DNA from: Caulobacteraceae bacterium
Lineage (GTDB): Bacteria; Pseudomonadota; Alphaproteobacteria; Caulobacterales; Caulobacteraceae
Reading direction: 5' to 3'
Assembly: GCA_028290905.1 (NCBI GenBank)
Contig: JAQGIW010000058.1
Span: forward strand, 1 to 46,259
DNA length: 46,259 nucleotides
Shown: in pieces, positions 33,927-41,692 of the stretch
Layout: each line of letters starts with the position of its first letter
Numbering within the stretch: position 1 is the stretch's first letter
Notes under the pieces: generated by a model
What the model was told of the DNA's origin: nothing
Seen by the model: the letters and a program-made list of their open reading frames with translations, nothing else
Database searches by the model: none
Program-made: the position numbers and the translations under genes

Positions 33927-36091
33927 GCGGCTTTCCCGACTTCACCCGCCTGGCCCTTGAGGACCCGGCCGCCCCGACGACTCGCGAGGCGCCCCAGTCC
34001 GGCGAAGGGTTCGCAACTCCGGAGGGGATCGTCCTCGAGCCCGCGTACGGCCCCGAGGACACCGCCGGCCTGGACTTCCCCCGCGGCTATCCTGGGATCG
34101 CGCCGTTCCTGCGCGGCCCCTACCCGACCATGTACCTGACCAACCCGTGGACGATCCGGCAGTACGCCGGCTTCTCCACCGCCGAGGACTCCAACGCCTT
34201 CTATCGCCGCAACCTGGCGGCCGGGCAGATGGGCCTGTCGGTGGCCTTCGACCTGGCCACCCACCGCGGCTACGACAGCGACCACCCCCGGGTGAAGGGC
34301 GATGTCGGCATGGCCGGGGTGGCCATCGATTCCATCCTCGACATGAGGACCCTGTTCTCCGGCATCCCGCTCGACAAGATGAGCGTGTCGATGACCATGA
34401 ACGGCGCGGTGCTGCCGATCCTGGCCCTCTATATCGTCGCCGCCGAGGAGCAGGGCGTACCGCACGCCGCCCTGTCCGGCACGATCCAGAACGACATCCT
34501 CAAGGAATTCATGGTGCGGAACACCTACATCTATCCGCCCGAACCCTCGATAAGGATCATCTCCGACATCTTCGCCTATACGGCCAGGGAGATGCCGAAG
34601 TTCAACAGCATCTCGATCAGCGGCTACCACATGCAGGAGGCCGGCGCCTCGCTGGACCTCGAGCTGGCCTACACCCTGGCGGACGGCGTCGACTATGTGC
34701 GCGCCGGGGTCGCGGCTGGGATGAGCGTCGACGCCTTCGCCCCGCGCCTGAGCTTCTTCTGGTGCGCCGGCATGAACTACTTCATGGAAGTAGCCAAGCA
34801 GCGGGCGGCGCGGCTGTTGTGGGCGAAGCTGCTGAAGGAACACTTCGACCCGAAGGACTCCCGCTCCCTCTCCCTGCGCGCCCATACCCAGACCAGCGGC
34901 TGGAGCCTGGCGGCGCAGGACGTGTTCAACAACGTCGCGCGCACGACCATCGAGGCGATGGCGGCGGTGGGCGGCCAGACCCAGAGCCTGCACACCAATT
35001 CGCTGGACGAGGCCCTGGCCCTGCCCACCGACTTCTCGGCGCGCATCGCTCGCAACACCCAGCTGTTCCTTCAGATCGAGAGCGGCCTGACGAAAGTGAT
35101 CGACCCGTGGGGCGGCAGCTGGTTCGTCGAGCGGCTGACCCACGACCTCGCCGCCCGGGCGCTCGGCCACATCGCCGAGGTCGAAGCGGCGGGCGGCATG
35201 GCCAAGGCGATCAGCCAGGGCCTCCCCAAGCGTCGCATCGAGGAGGCGGCCGCGCGCACCCAGGGGAGCATCGACAGCGGCGCCCAGACCCTGGTGGGGG
35301 TGAACCGGTACCTGAACGAGGACGGCGACGACATCCCGATCCTCACGGTCGACAACTCGGCGGTGCTGGCCAGCCAGATCGCCAAGTTGGAGCGGCTGCG
35401 CGCCGAGCGCGACCCGGCGGCGGTGGAGGCGGCGCTGAACGCTCTGGAGGCCGGCGCGCGGGGCAAGGCCAATCTCGTCGAGCTGGCGGTGGAGGCGGCG
35501 CGGGCCAAGGCCACTGTGGGCGAGATCAGCCTGGCCCTGGAGAAGGCCTTCGGCCGCCACCAGGCCAAGCCCGAGGTGGTGCGCGGGGTCTATGGCGCGG
35601 CGGTGGGCTCGGGTCCGAAGGTGACCCGCGCCCGGCAGATGATCGCCGCCTTCGCCGAAGCCGACGGCCGGCCGCCGACCATCCTGGTCGCCAAGATGGG
35701 CCAGGACGGCCACGACCGCGGCCAGAAGGTGATCGCCACCGGCTTCGACGACCTTGGCTTTGCGGTGGACGTCGGCCCCCTGTTCGCCACGCCCGCCGAG
35801 ACGGCGAAGGAGGCGGTGGCCAAGAACGTGCATGTGATCGGGGCCAGCTCCCTGGCGGCCGGCCACCTGACCCTGATCCCCGAGCTCAAGGCCGAGCTGG
35901 AGAAGCTGGGGCGGGACGACATCGTGATCGTGGTCGGCGGGGTGATCCCCAAGGGCGACTTCGAGGCCCTAAAGGCCGCTGGGGCACGGCTGATTTTCCC
36001 GCCCGGGACAGTGGTCGCCGACGCGGCCGTCGCCATCCTCGACGCCCTGAACGCCGACCTCGGCTACGCCCAGACCAACGCCGCGGCTTAG
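33923..36091 (+). CDS. mutB: Methylmalonyl-CoA mutase large (catalytic) subunit
   Basis: 722 residues from ATG 33923. The barrel starts [20 protein letters not shown], and [21 protein letters not shown] with the active-site histidine region lies near residue 115. The C-terminal Rossmann-like cobalamin domain has [14 protein letters not shown], the DxHxxG motif, with His597 as lower axial ligand. It converts (R)-methylmalonyl-CoA to succinyl-CoA using adenosylcobalamin, the last step of propionate, odd-chain fatty acid and branched amino acid breakdown. No MeaB/ArgK G-protein or epimerase gene is adjacent. Confidence 0.96.
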   Translation: MSGFPDFTRLALEDPAAPTTREAPQSGEGFATPEGIVLEPAYGPEDTAGLDFPRGYPGIAPFLRGPYPTMYLTNPWTIRQYAGFSTAEDSNAFYRRNLAAGQMGLSVAFDLATHRGYDSDHPRVKGDVGMAGVAIDSILDMRTLFSGIPLDKMSVSMTMNGAVLPILALYIVAAEEQGVPHAALSGTIQNDILKEFMVRNTYIYPPEPSIRIISDIFAYTAREMPKFNSISISGYHMQEAGASLDLELAYTLADGVDYVRAGVAAGMSVDAFAPRLSFFWCAGMNYFMEVAKQRAARLLWAKLLKEHFDPKDSRSLSLRAHTQTSGWSLAAQDVFNNVARTTIEAMAAVGGQTQSLHTNSLDEALALPTDFSARIARNTQLFLQIESGLTKVIDPWGGSWFVERLTHDLAARALGHIAEVEAAGGMAKAISQGLPKRRIEEAAARTQGSIDSGAQTLVGVNRYLNEDGDDIPILTVDNSAVLASQIAKLERLRAERDPAAVEAALNALEAGARGKANLVELAVEAARAKATVGEISLALEKAFGRHQAKPEVVRGVYGAAVGSGPKVTRARQMIAAFAEADGRPPTILVAKMGQDGHDRGQKVIATGFDDLGFAVDVGPLFATPAETAKEAVAKNVHVIGASSLAAGHLTLIPELKAELEKLGRDDIVIVVGGVIPKGDFEALKAAGARLIFPPGTVVADAAVAILDALNADLGYAQTNAAA

Positions 36092-36115
36092 AAAGTAAGC
36101 AAGGGAAGTAGGTTC

Positions 36116-36251
36116 ACCACAGAGGACACAGAGGACACGGAGAAGAAAGATACGTTGCTTCGCGCCGGAGGCGCTATAAGTCGGTAGTTGGTGTTGGACT
36201 GCGGCTTCGCCGCAACAATATGATCTCCGTGTCCTCTGTGTCCTCTGTGGT
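36116..36251. repeat. 136-bp palindromic element with 27-bp perfect arms
   Basis: Arms 36116-36142 and 36225-36251 are exact reverse complements over 27 bases. Each arm contains the tandem GAGGACACA GAGGACACG pattern. The 82-base interior holds GCGGCTTCGCCGC (about 36209-36221), a smaller hairpin. It fills the gap between convergent mutB and the carboxymuconolactone-decarboxylase-like gene, so it may terminate both. Similar CCACAGAGGACACAGAG-type arms are common dispersed elements in many bacteria; no transposase is present. Confidence 0.85.
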
Positions 36252-36267
36252 TAAATCTCTTTCTGCT

Positions 36268-36813
36268 TCATCGTTCGCCCGAGACGCGGACGGCGCCGGT
36301 GGGGGCGTCTTCTATGTCGACGTCGAAAGTCTCCAGGAAGCGGGAGACCAGCATGTAGAAGCCGATGGTGACGGTCAGCTCCTGCAGGGCCTTGGGGCCC
36401 AGCGCCTCGCGCAGCGGGTTGAAGGTGGCGTCGCCGGCGCGGACGTTCGCCACCACGTCGTCGGTGAAGGCCATCACCTGGCGCTGGAGGTCGGTGAAGG
36501 CGGCGGCCCGCGGGCCCTCGTGGATCGCCGCGATCAACTCGTCCGACATCCCCAGGCGGCGGGAGATCGCCTCGTGCTGGTGGACCTCGTAGCTGGCCTT
36601 GGAGAGGACGCCGACGCGGACGATGGCGATCTCGCGCAGGATCGGGTCGAGGGCGGTGCGGTTGAGCAGATAGCCGCCGAAGCGGCTGAAGCCCTCGAGC
36701 AGATCGCCGGAGTGGCCGAGCATGCGGAAGATGTTGAGGTTCGGCAGCGCGGCGTAGGCGTTCACCGCCTTCCCCGTCGCCTGCGCGGGGTCGAAATAGG
36801 GGATCCGGGCCAT
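36268..36813 (-). CDS. Carboxymuconolactone decarboxylase-like (AhpD-fold) protein
   Basis: 181 residues from ATG 36813, preceded by GGAGAGA; the longer open frame to 36939 runs into repeat DNA. The all-helical domain contains LREIAIVRVGVLSKASYEVHQHEAISRRLGMSDELI, the family's conserved E...H...H core, but with Ser where the redox CxxC cysteine of AhpD would be. This favours a gamma-carboxymuconolactone decarboxylase-type hydrolase/lyase or a protein of unknown substrate over a peroxidase reductase. It is alone on the minus strand between two repeat clusters. Confidence 0.82.
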   Translation of the reverse strand: MARIPYFDPAQATGKAVNAYAALPNLNIFRMLGHSGDLLEGFSRFGGYLLNRTALDPILREIAIVRVGVLSKASYEVHQHEAISRRLGMSDELIAAIHEGPRAAAFTDLQRQVMAFTDDVVANVRAGDATFNPLREALGPKALQELTVTIGFYMLVSRFLETFDVDIEDAPTGAVRVSGER

Positions 36814-36851
36814 GGGTTTCTCTCCGCGTCTGGTTTTGCGGAGAGCCTTAG

Positions 36852-36972
36852 CGTCTCTTCCCCCACCGGGGGAAGTCCCGGCGAAGCCGGGGAAGGGGGC
36901 GACGCTCGGCGAGGCCCTGGCTGCGGCGGCCCCCTCCACCCCTTCGGGGTCCCCTCACCCGGGGAGGAGAGC
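36852..36972. repeat. Composite GC-rich palindromic repeat, copy 1 (modules I+II)
   Basis: Module I (36852-36903) pairs CCCCCACC/GGGGGAAG-type arms and contains CCCGGCGAAGCCGGGG. Module II (about 36930-36972) contains CCCCTTCGGGGTCCCCTCACC then GGGGAGGAG. The same two modules recur at 37824-37922 and 39958-40068. It lies upstream of the carboxymuconolactone-decarboxylase-like gene. Confidence 0.75.
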
Positions 36973-36981
36973 GTGGGGGCC

Positions 36982-37100
36982 CTAGAGCAAACTCGGATCT
37001 AGTGGAATCACCTGATCCGAGATGATTTGCTCTAGAATCAAACATTTGGAGCGCTTCCTGGTCGCCGAACCAGTACCCACTTCGGCGGGAAGCGCCCTAG
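36982..37100. repeat. CTAGAGC-bounded two-hairpin element, copy 1
   Basis: Hairpin A: CTAGAGCAAA (36982-36991) pairs with TTTGCTCTAG (37026-37035), and CTCGGATC (36992-36999) with GATCCGAG (37014-37021), leaving a 4-base bulge and a loop with TGGAATCA. Hairpin B: GCGCTTCC (37051-37058) pairs with GGAAGCGC (37088-37095), and CGCCGAA (37063-37069) with TTCGGCG (37081-37087). The terminal CCTAG provides the stop codon (37097-37099, minus strand) of the following gene. A second copy ends the window (46146-46250). Confidence 0.8.
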
Positions 37101-37735
37101 GCTTGGGTGGCGAAGCGCTTCGCCTGGGCGCGCCACTTGTCGCGGGCGCTGCGGCCCTTGAGGCTCATCTCGGCGTCGAAGGCGGCCATCTGTTCGTTGG
37201 TCCAGGCGGCGAGCTGGGCGAAGCGGGTGACGCCGCGCTCGGCGAGGGCGGCGGCGGTGCGCGGGCCGATCCCGACCAAGAGGGTGAGGTCGTCGGCGAC
37301 CTCCTCGGCCCCGGCCTTGGCGTCGGCCAGCGCCTCGGCGACGGCTTCGGAAACGGCGGCGGTTTGGGCCTGGACGGCTTCGAGGGCGGCCTCGACCGGC
37401 GCGGCGACCGCCTCGATGACGGCGGGGGCAACCTCGAGGGCGACCTCGAGGACCACGGGCGTGGTCTCCGGCGTCTTCCCGACCGCCGTCTCCGCCGCCT
37501 TCGGGGCCTTCTTCGCCGGTGTCTTCCCGACGGCGGCCGTGGCGGCCGCGCCGAACATCGCCTCGGCGTTGAACGGGTTGACCAGGCGGGTCATCAGCCA
37601 CCAGGCGGCGCCGGCGCTGGCGGCGGCGCCGAAGGCCAGCCACAGGGGATTGGCCAAGCCGATCGGCATGCTGAGGCTCTTCATGGTGCGTTCGCGAAGG
37701 GCGGTGGGATCGGCGATATCGCTCATCCAAGACAT
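37097..37735 (-). CDS. Membrane-anchored protein with C-terminal helix-hairpin-helix
   Basis: 212 residues. One membrane segment (about 28-50, NPLWLAFGAAASAGAAWWLM) precedes a long Ala/Glu/Val-rich low-complexity region with a duplicated AVGKTP (68-73, 84-89). A C-terminal helix-hairpin-helix at about 148-185 follows (DDLTLLVGIGPRTAAALAER then GVTRFAQLAAWT), the GIGPRTA turn resembling the fused HHH domains that trail some ribosomal or NADH-dehydrogenase-associated proteins. The function is unknown; DNA or protein contacts by the HHH are possible. Its stop codon is supplied by the adjoining palindromic element. Confidence 0.78.
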   Translation of the reverse strand: MSWMSDIADPTALRERTMKSLSMPIGLANPLWLAFGAAASAGAAWWLMTRLVNPFNAEAMFGAAATAAVGKTPAKKAPKAAETAVGKTPETTPVVLEVALEVAPAVIEAVAAPVEAALEAVQAQTAAVSEAVAEALADAKAGAEEVADDLTLLVGIGPRTAAALAERGVTRFAQLAAWTNEQMAAFDAEMSLKGRSARDKWRAQAKRFATQA

Positions 37736-37823
37736 TCAGTTTGCTCCTGAGGCCGACGAATGTTGCAGCGCAGCATAACCGCTTTTGGCGGGATCGAACA
37801 GACCCAAATTCAAGGGGGTGGCC

Positions 37824-37922
37824 CCCCTCCCCGGCTTCGCCGGTACTCCCCCCAGAAGGGGGAGAGACGCGCTCCTCCTCCCCCACGGGAGGAGCGGGAC
37901 CCCGAAGGGGTGGAGGGGGCGC
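37824..37922. repeat. Composite GC-rich palindromic repeat, copy 2 (modules I+II)
   Basis: Module I (37824-37867) reads CCCCTCCCCGGCTTCGCCGG then TACTCCCCCCAGAAGGGGGA. Module II (37871-37922) reads CTCCTCCTCCCCCACGGGAG then GGACCCCGAAGGGGTGGAGG, the reverse complement of module II at 36930. It lies upstream of the HHH protein gene. Confidence 0.78.
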
Positions 37923-37943
37923 GGCTCGCGAGATCTCGCCCGG

Positions 37944-38834
37944 TCAGCCCCCCTCCCCGCCCCCGCGTCCGCGGGGGTCGCCGGTATTCCCCCCAGAGCG
38001 GGGAGAGATCCTGGTCACGCGGCCCGCGGCCCCGGCTTCGCCGAGGTTGCGGGCGATCCAGTCCACCACCGTGCGGGCGTGATCGTCGAGGGCGGGCGGG
38101 GGGTTGACGACGACCATCGCGCAGCCGTTGAGGCGCATGGGGTCGGTGAGCGGGCGCAGGCGGACTTCGGCGGCGAGGAGCGAGGCGCCGTGAGCGGCGT
38201 CCTCCAGGTTCCCGAGGAAGGCGTCGAAGGTCGCCAGGTCCTTGATCGGGGTCCAGATGGCGACGGCCGCGCCGCGGTTGATGCGCAGCAGGCGCGCGGT
38301 GAGGCGCACGGCCTCGGCGTAGTCGTCGCCACGTTCGAACGGCGGGTCGATCAGGACCAGCAGGGCGGCGGGCGCCGCGAGCGCGGCCTTGGCCGCCTGC
38401 GTCCAGCCGTCGCCTCGATGCACGAGGGCTCCGAGCTCGCGGGGCAGAACCCGCTTCAGCGCCAGGGCGTCGTCGTCCCGCAGTTCGCAGAAGATCGAGC
38501 GGTCCCGCGGGCGCAGGGCGCCAGCCACGAGCACCGGCGAGCCCGGGTAGTAGCGCCCCTCCCCCGGCGCATTGACGCGGCGCACCGCGGCCTTGAGGTC
38601 GTCGAAGGCGGCGGGCGCGTCGAGAGCGGCCATCAGCCGGGCGATACCCGCCTGCCCTTCCCCGGTGCGGCGCGACGCCTCGGCGGCGAGGTCATAGAGG
38701 CCGGCGCCGGCGTGGGTGTCGATCACCGTCAGGGCGGCGGGCGTGGCGGTCAGCTCGCGCAGCAGGCGGGTGAGGATGGCGTGCTTGGCGAGGTCGGCGA
38801 AATTGCCGGCGTGGAAGGCGTGGCGATAGTTCAT
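37944..38834 (-). CDS. rlmJ: RlmJ, 23S rRNA m6A2030 methyltransferase, with repeat-derived C-terminus
   Basis: 296 residues from ATG 38834, MNYRHAFHAGNFADLAKHAI, the RlmJ signature start. VIDTHAGAGLYDL is the SAM-binding motif and LLVLIDPPFERGDDY holds the DPPF catalytic motif of N6-adenine methyltransferases. It methylates A2030 of 23S rRNA during ribosome assembly. The final 20 or so residues (SPRSGGNTGDPRGRGGGEGG) are encoded by a module-I repeat at 37948-38008 and are not family sequence; the natural end was probably near GRVTRI. The frame continues upstream past 38834 only as an antisense shadow of the dehydrogenase. Confidence 0.92.
   Translation of the reverse strand: MNYRHAFHAGNFADLAKHAILTRLLRELTATPAALTVIDTHAGAGLYDLAAEASRRTGEGQAGIARLMAALDAPAAFDDLKAAVRRVNAPGEGRYYPGSPVLVAGALRPRDRSIFCELRDDDALALKRVLPRELGALVHRGDGWTQAAKAALAAPAALLVLIDPPFERGDDYAEAVRLTARLLRINRGAAVAIWTPIKDLATFDAFLGNLEDAAHGASLLAAEVRLRPLTDPMRLNGCAMVVVNPPPALDDHARTVVDWIARNLGEAGAAGRVTRISPRSGGNTGDPRGRGGGEGG
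37948..38008. repeat. GC-rich palindromic repeat, module I, inside the rlmJ 3' end
   Basis: CCCCCTCCCCGCCCCCGCGT then CCGCGGGGGTCGCCGGTATT then CCCCCCAGAGCGGGGAGAGA: the same plan as module I at 37824 (CCTCCCCGGC...CCGGTACTCCCCCCAGA...GGGGGAGAGA) with an extra CG-rich insert. It supplies the last roughly 20 codons of rlmJ, whose stop (37944-37946) adjoins it. Confidence 0.78.
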
Positions 38835-38882
38835 CGGCTTCCGTACAAGTGTTCCCGAACGATGGTCAGGGAGAGAAGCATC

Positions 38883-40136
38883 ATGAGGGCGGTAATTCGG
38901 CGCGGCGGAGCACTGGTGGTGGACGAGATGGCGACGCCGGTCGCCGCAGCCGGCCAGGTGCTGTGCAAGACCCTGGTGTGCGGCATCTGCGGCTCCGACC
39001 TGCACGCCCTGGACCACTACGACCACATGATCGACCTGACCCAGAGGATCGGCGGCTTCAGCCATATGAAGAAGGGCGCCGACACGGTGTTCGGCCACGA
39101 GTTCTGCTGCGAGGTGCTGGAGGCGGGGCCGGACACGGCCGGGCGATTCAAGGCCGGGGCGCGGGTCGTCTCGATGCCGGGGCTGATGGGCCCCGACGGC
39201 ATGGAGACGATCGGCTATTCCAGCCGAATCCCCGGCGGGTTCGCGCAGGAGCTCCTGCTCTCCGAGATGCTGATGCTGGAGGTTCCCAACGGCCTCAGCG
39301 CCGAGCACGCCGCCCTGACCGAGCCGCTGGCGGTGGGCGAGCACGCGGTGGCCAAGGCCGAGGCGACGCCCGATCACGCCCTGATGGTGGTGGGATGCGG
39401 GCCGGTGGGGCTGGCGGTGATCGCGTCGCTGAAGGCGCGGGGCCTGGGGCCGATCGTGGCCGCAGACTATTCGGCCGAGCGGCGGGCTGCAGCGCAGCGG
39501 ATGGGGGCGGAGATCATCGTCGATCCGGCCCAGGTGTCGCCGCACGACTCCTGGGCGTCACTCGGCGTCCCCGCCTCCCGCGCCGACGGGGTCATCGCCG
39601 CGGCGCAGGGCAAGGACGTGCGCCGGCCGCTGATCTTCGAATGCGTCGGGGCGCCGGGCGTCGTCCAGTCGCTGGCGATGGCCGCACCGCCGGGGGCGCG
39701 GATCGTAGTCGCCGGGGTGTGCATGGAGACCGATGCGATCGAGCCGCTGGTGCTGATCAGCAAGGAGATCGAGCTGCGCTATGTCCTGGGCTATACGCCG
39801 GAGGAGTTCGGGGCGTCGCTGAGGAACCTCGCCGAGGGGGTGACGGCCTACGCCGGGGCGATCACCGGCGTGGTGGGCCTGGACGAGACGCCCGACGCGT
39901 TCAAGCGCCTGCAGACCGACAAGAGCCAGATCAAGATCATGGTGGCGCCGGGGAAGTGGCCCCCACCACCCCCTCGGGGGCCCCCTCCCCCTGTGGGGGA
40001 GGAGAGGCGCCCTGCTGAACTCTCTCCCCCCTCTGGGGGGAGTAAGGCCGAAGGCCGGGAGGGGGGCTACGGTTTGCGCAACCTCGTCAGCCCCTCCTGG
40101 GCCGTCGACGCCACCAGCCTGCCGTCGATGTTGTAG
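38883..40136 (+). CDS. Zinc-type medium-chain alcohol dehydrogenase with repeat-derived tail
   Basis: 417 residues from ATG 38883 with GGGAGAGAAG just upstream. The N-terminal GroES-like domain has CGICGSDLH (catalytic Zn Cys) and GHEFCCEV (His-Glu). An insert between them (DHYDHMIDLTQRIGGFSHMK) is longer than usual, and the four-cysteine structural zinc loop is not seen. The nucleotide fold has GCGPVGLAVIA near 165. The substrate is unknown. Family sequence ends at KSQIKIMVAPGKW; the following 57 residues (PPPPPRGPPPPVGEERRPA and on) come from a composite repeat and then from antisense tesB, so the native stop has been lost. Confidence 0.88.
   Translation: MRAVIRRGGALVVDEMATPVAAAGQVLCKTLVCGICGSDLHALDHYDHMIDLTQRIGGFSHMKKGADTVFGHEFCCEVLEAGPDTAGRFKAGARVVSMPGLMGPDGMETIGYSSRIPGGFAQELLLSEMLMLEVPNGLSAEHAALTEPLAVGEHAVAKAEATPDHALMVVGCGPVGLAVIASLKARGLGPIVAADYSAERRAAAQRMGAEIIVDPAQVSPHDSWASLGVPASRADGVIAAAQGKDVRRPLIFECVGAPGVVQSLAMAAPPGARIVVAGVCMETDAIEPLVLISKEIELRYVLGYTPEEFGASLRNLAEGVTAYAGAITGVVGLDETPDAFKRLQTDKSQIKIMVAPGKWPPPPPRGPPPPVGEERRPAELSPPSGGSKAEGREGGYGLRNLVSPSWAVDATSLPSML
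39958..40068. repeat. Composite GC-rich palindromic repeat, copy 3 (modules II+I)
   Basis: Module II (about 39958-40007: CCCCCTCGGGGGCCCCCTCC then CCCTGTGGGGGAGGAGAG) and module I in reverse orientation (40020-40068: CTCTCTCCCCCCTCTGGGGG then GAGTAAGGCCGAAGGCCGGG). It lies inside the 3' end of the dehydrogenase frame and touches the stop of the convergent tesB gene. Confidence 0.78.
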
Positions 40137-40882
40137 ATCTCGCCGAGGTTGAAGCCGCGCGCGCCCGAGGCGGAGGGGCTCTTCTGGGCGTAGAGGTGCC
40201 AGGCGTTGAAGTCGGACGGACGGTGGAACCAGATGGCGTGGTCGAGGCTGGCCGACTGGAAGCCGGGGGTGCGCCAGTTGACGCCGTGCGGGCGCATCGA
40301 GGTGGAGAGCAGCGACATGTCCGACGCGTAGGCCAGCGCGGCCTGCTGGATGGCGATGTCGTCCTCCGGCAGGGGCGCGGCGGCGCGCATCCAGACGTTC
40401 TGCACTGGCGGGCCGGGGGTGGGTTTCTCGGTATGGCGCCCTTCGACCCAGCGCATCTCGATGTCGCGGCGCCAGTCGCCATTGCCGTTCTCGTCGGTGA
40501 GGGCCTCGGGGCGCAGGACGTTGGGCATCGGATCCTGGTGCTCCATGCCGCTCTCCGGCTCCTGGAACGAGGCGGCGAGGTTGAAAATCTGCGCCCCGTG
40601 CTGGATGGCGATGACGCGGCGGGTGGTGAAGCTCTTGCCGTCGCGGGCGCGGTCGACCTCGTAGACGATGGGGACCGAGGGATCGCCCGGGCGGATGAAG
40701 TAGCAATGCAGGGAGTGGCAGACCCGCCCCTCCACCGTGCGATAGGCGGCCAGCAGCGACTGGCCGATCACCAGGCCACCGTAGATGCGCGGGCCCTGGT
40801 CGGCGGTGGCGACACCGCGAAACAGGTTCACCTCGATGCGCTCGAGCGCCAGGGTCTCGATCAGGTTCTCGGTTTCCGCCAT
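40067..40882 (-). CDS. tesB: Acyl-CoA thioesterase II
   Basis: 271 residues from ATG 40882, with GGAGG five bases upstream. Double hot-dog fold: the first half has PRIYGGLVIGQSLLAAYRTV and SLHCYFIRPGDPSVPIVYEV, then the GMEHQDPMP loop; the second half has SLDHAIWFHRP with the catalytic-type Asp and VASTAQEGLTR with the Gln. It hydrolyses medium and long acyl-CoAs to free acids. Its 3' end overlaps the repeat-extended tail of the convergent dehydrogenase by 70 bases, although the tesB frame itself looks complete. Confidence 0.94.
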   Translation of the reverse strand: MAETENLIETLALERIEVNLFRGVATADQGPRIYGGLVIGQSLLAAYRTVEGRVCHSLHCYFIRPGDPSVPIVYEVDRARDGKSFTTRRVIAIQHGAQIFNLAASFQEPESGMEHQDPMPNVLRPEALTDENGNGDWRRDIEMRWVEGRHTEKPTPGPPVQNVWMRAAAPLPEDDIAIQQAALAYASDMSLLSTSMRPHGVNWRTPGFQSASLDHAIWFHRPSDFNAWHLYAQKSPSASGARGFNLGEIYNIDGRLVASTAQEGLTRLRKP

Positions 40883-41692
40883 GCCGCCCTCCAAAGCGCG
40901 CGTGGGGCTTAGCGGGGGCGGCGAGGTGGGGCAAGGCGCCGCTCCGGCGGCCCCGGGCAGGTTTGGGCGGGCGCCGGGCAGGCTCCTGGCAGGTCACAGG
41001 CAGGTGAATGCGCGATCGCGGCTGGGATCAGGCTGGCGCCGGGCAGGTTCCCGGCGGCGGCTGGCAGGTTCGAGGCAGGTTCCCGGCAGGCGCCAGGCAC
41101 TGCATCAAGCCGGGACCGGCGCCGTCGCCGTGGCTTGGCCTCAAATTCATTAACGATATCAGCCTCGTCGAAGCCACGCGCGCGCGCCACCCGGCTGCCT
41201 AGGCGAGCACTCTTGGCCCGCACGTGGGCGACGCCTAGCAGCCCGGATTTTCCAGGGTGGGCATGATGCTGCAAGCTCCAGCGCGAGCCAATGACGTCGA
41301 GAAACATTGCATTATCTAGTTGACCCGAGTCCTGTCCCGACCACCCGCTGCGCTGCACCTTGATTTTCACCGTAAATGGACCGTTGATACGGTGCGGTCG
41401 CGCCCGGTGGCGCCGCACCCGCGAAGGGAACTGGGAAATCGGCGCCGGCTTTCCGCGGCCCCGAATGTTCAGACGATGAGAAAGATCAGGGAGATTGTTG
41501 CATATTGCATGGTCTCCCGTCAAGTCGTTCGGCGGTGTTTGTGCCAGCGCCGATGACATAAAGGGCGACCGGGAAGCGCGCGCGATTTCGATCAGCCTGT
41601 TGCCTCGAAGAACGGACGACGAAACGGTGCTCCTGTCGGCGCATCGACGGTCGCGCCTCGCCGGAACATGGCTGGCGAAGCGTCCATTGTTT
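40883..41692. other. 810-bp gap, no convincing gene
   Basis: Contains the GGCAGG repeat tract (40956-41098). From 41100 to 41692 base composition is visibly less GC-rich than the neighbours, and no frame shows family resemblance or consistent G/C-ending codons. A 7-bp dyad CTAGGCG/CGCCTAG (41199-41205, 41232-41238) is the only other structure. On the minus strand a 34-codon frame starts at 41696, overlapping the stop of the HsdR-tail fusion gene by ATGA, but its codon use is poor. The region could be degraded foreign DNA downstream of a former restriction locus. Confidence 0.55.
40956..41098. repeat. Degenerate GGCAGG repeat tract
   Basis: GGCAGG occurs eight times between 40956 and 41090, mostly in the wider form CCGGGCAGGTTCCCGG or TGGCAGGTTCG, with irregular spacing of about 10-40 bases, ending in CCAGGCA. 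It looks like an eroded tandem array with a repeat unit of about 15 bases. It does not encode a convincing protein on either strand. Confidence 0.6.

Noticed and set aside
33860-35866. 668-codon minus-strand frame opposite mutB
   Set aside because: Antisense shadow of a strongly supported gene.
23114-41508. Shared 11-mer GCAATATGCAA at 23114-23124 and in reverse at 41498-41508
   Set aside because: A single shared AT-rich 11-mer in 46 kb without a common gene context is weak evidence for a shared operator.
40909-41559. 216-codon minus-strand frame spanning the GGCAGG tract
   Set aside because: Codon use is irregular, the C-terminus is just the translated repeat, and there is no family resemblance or ribosome binding site.
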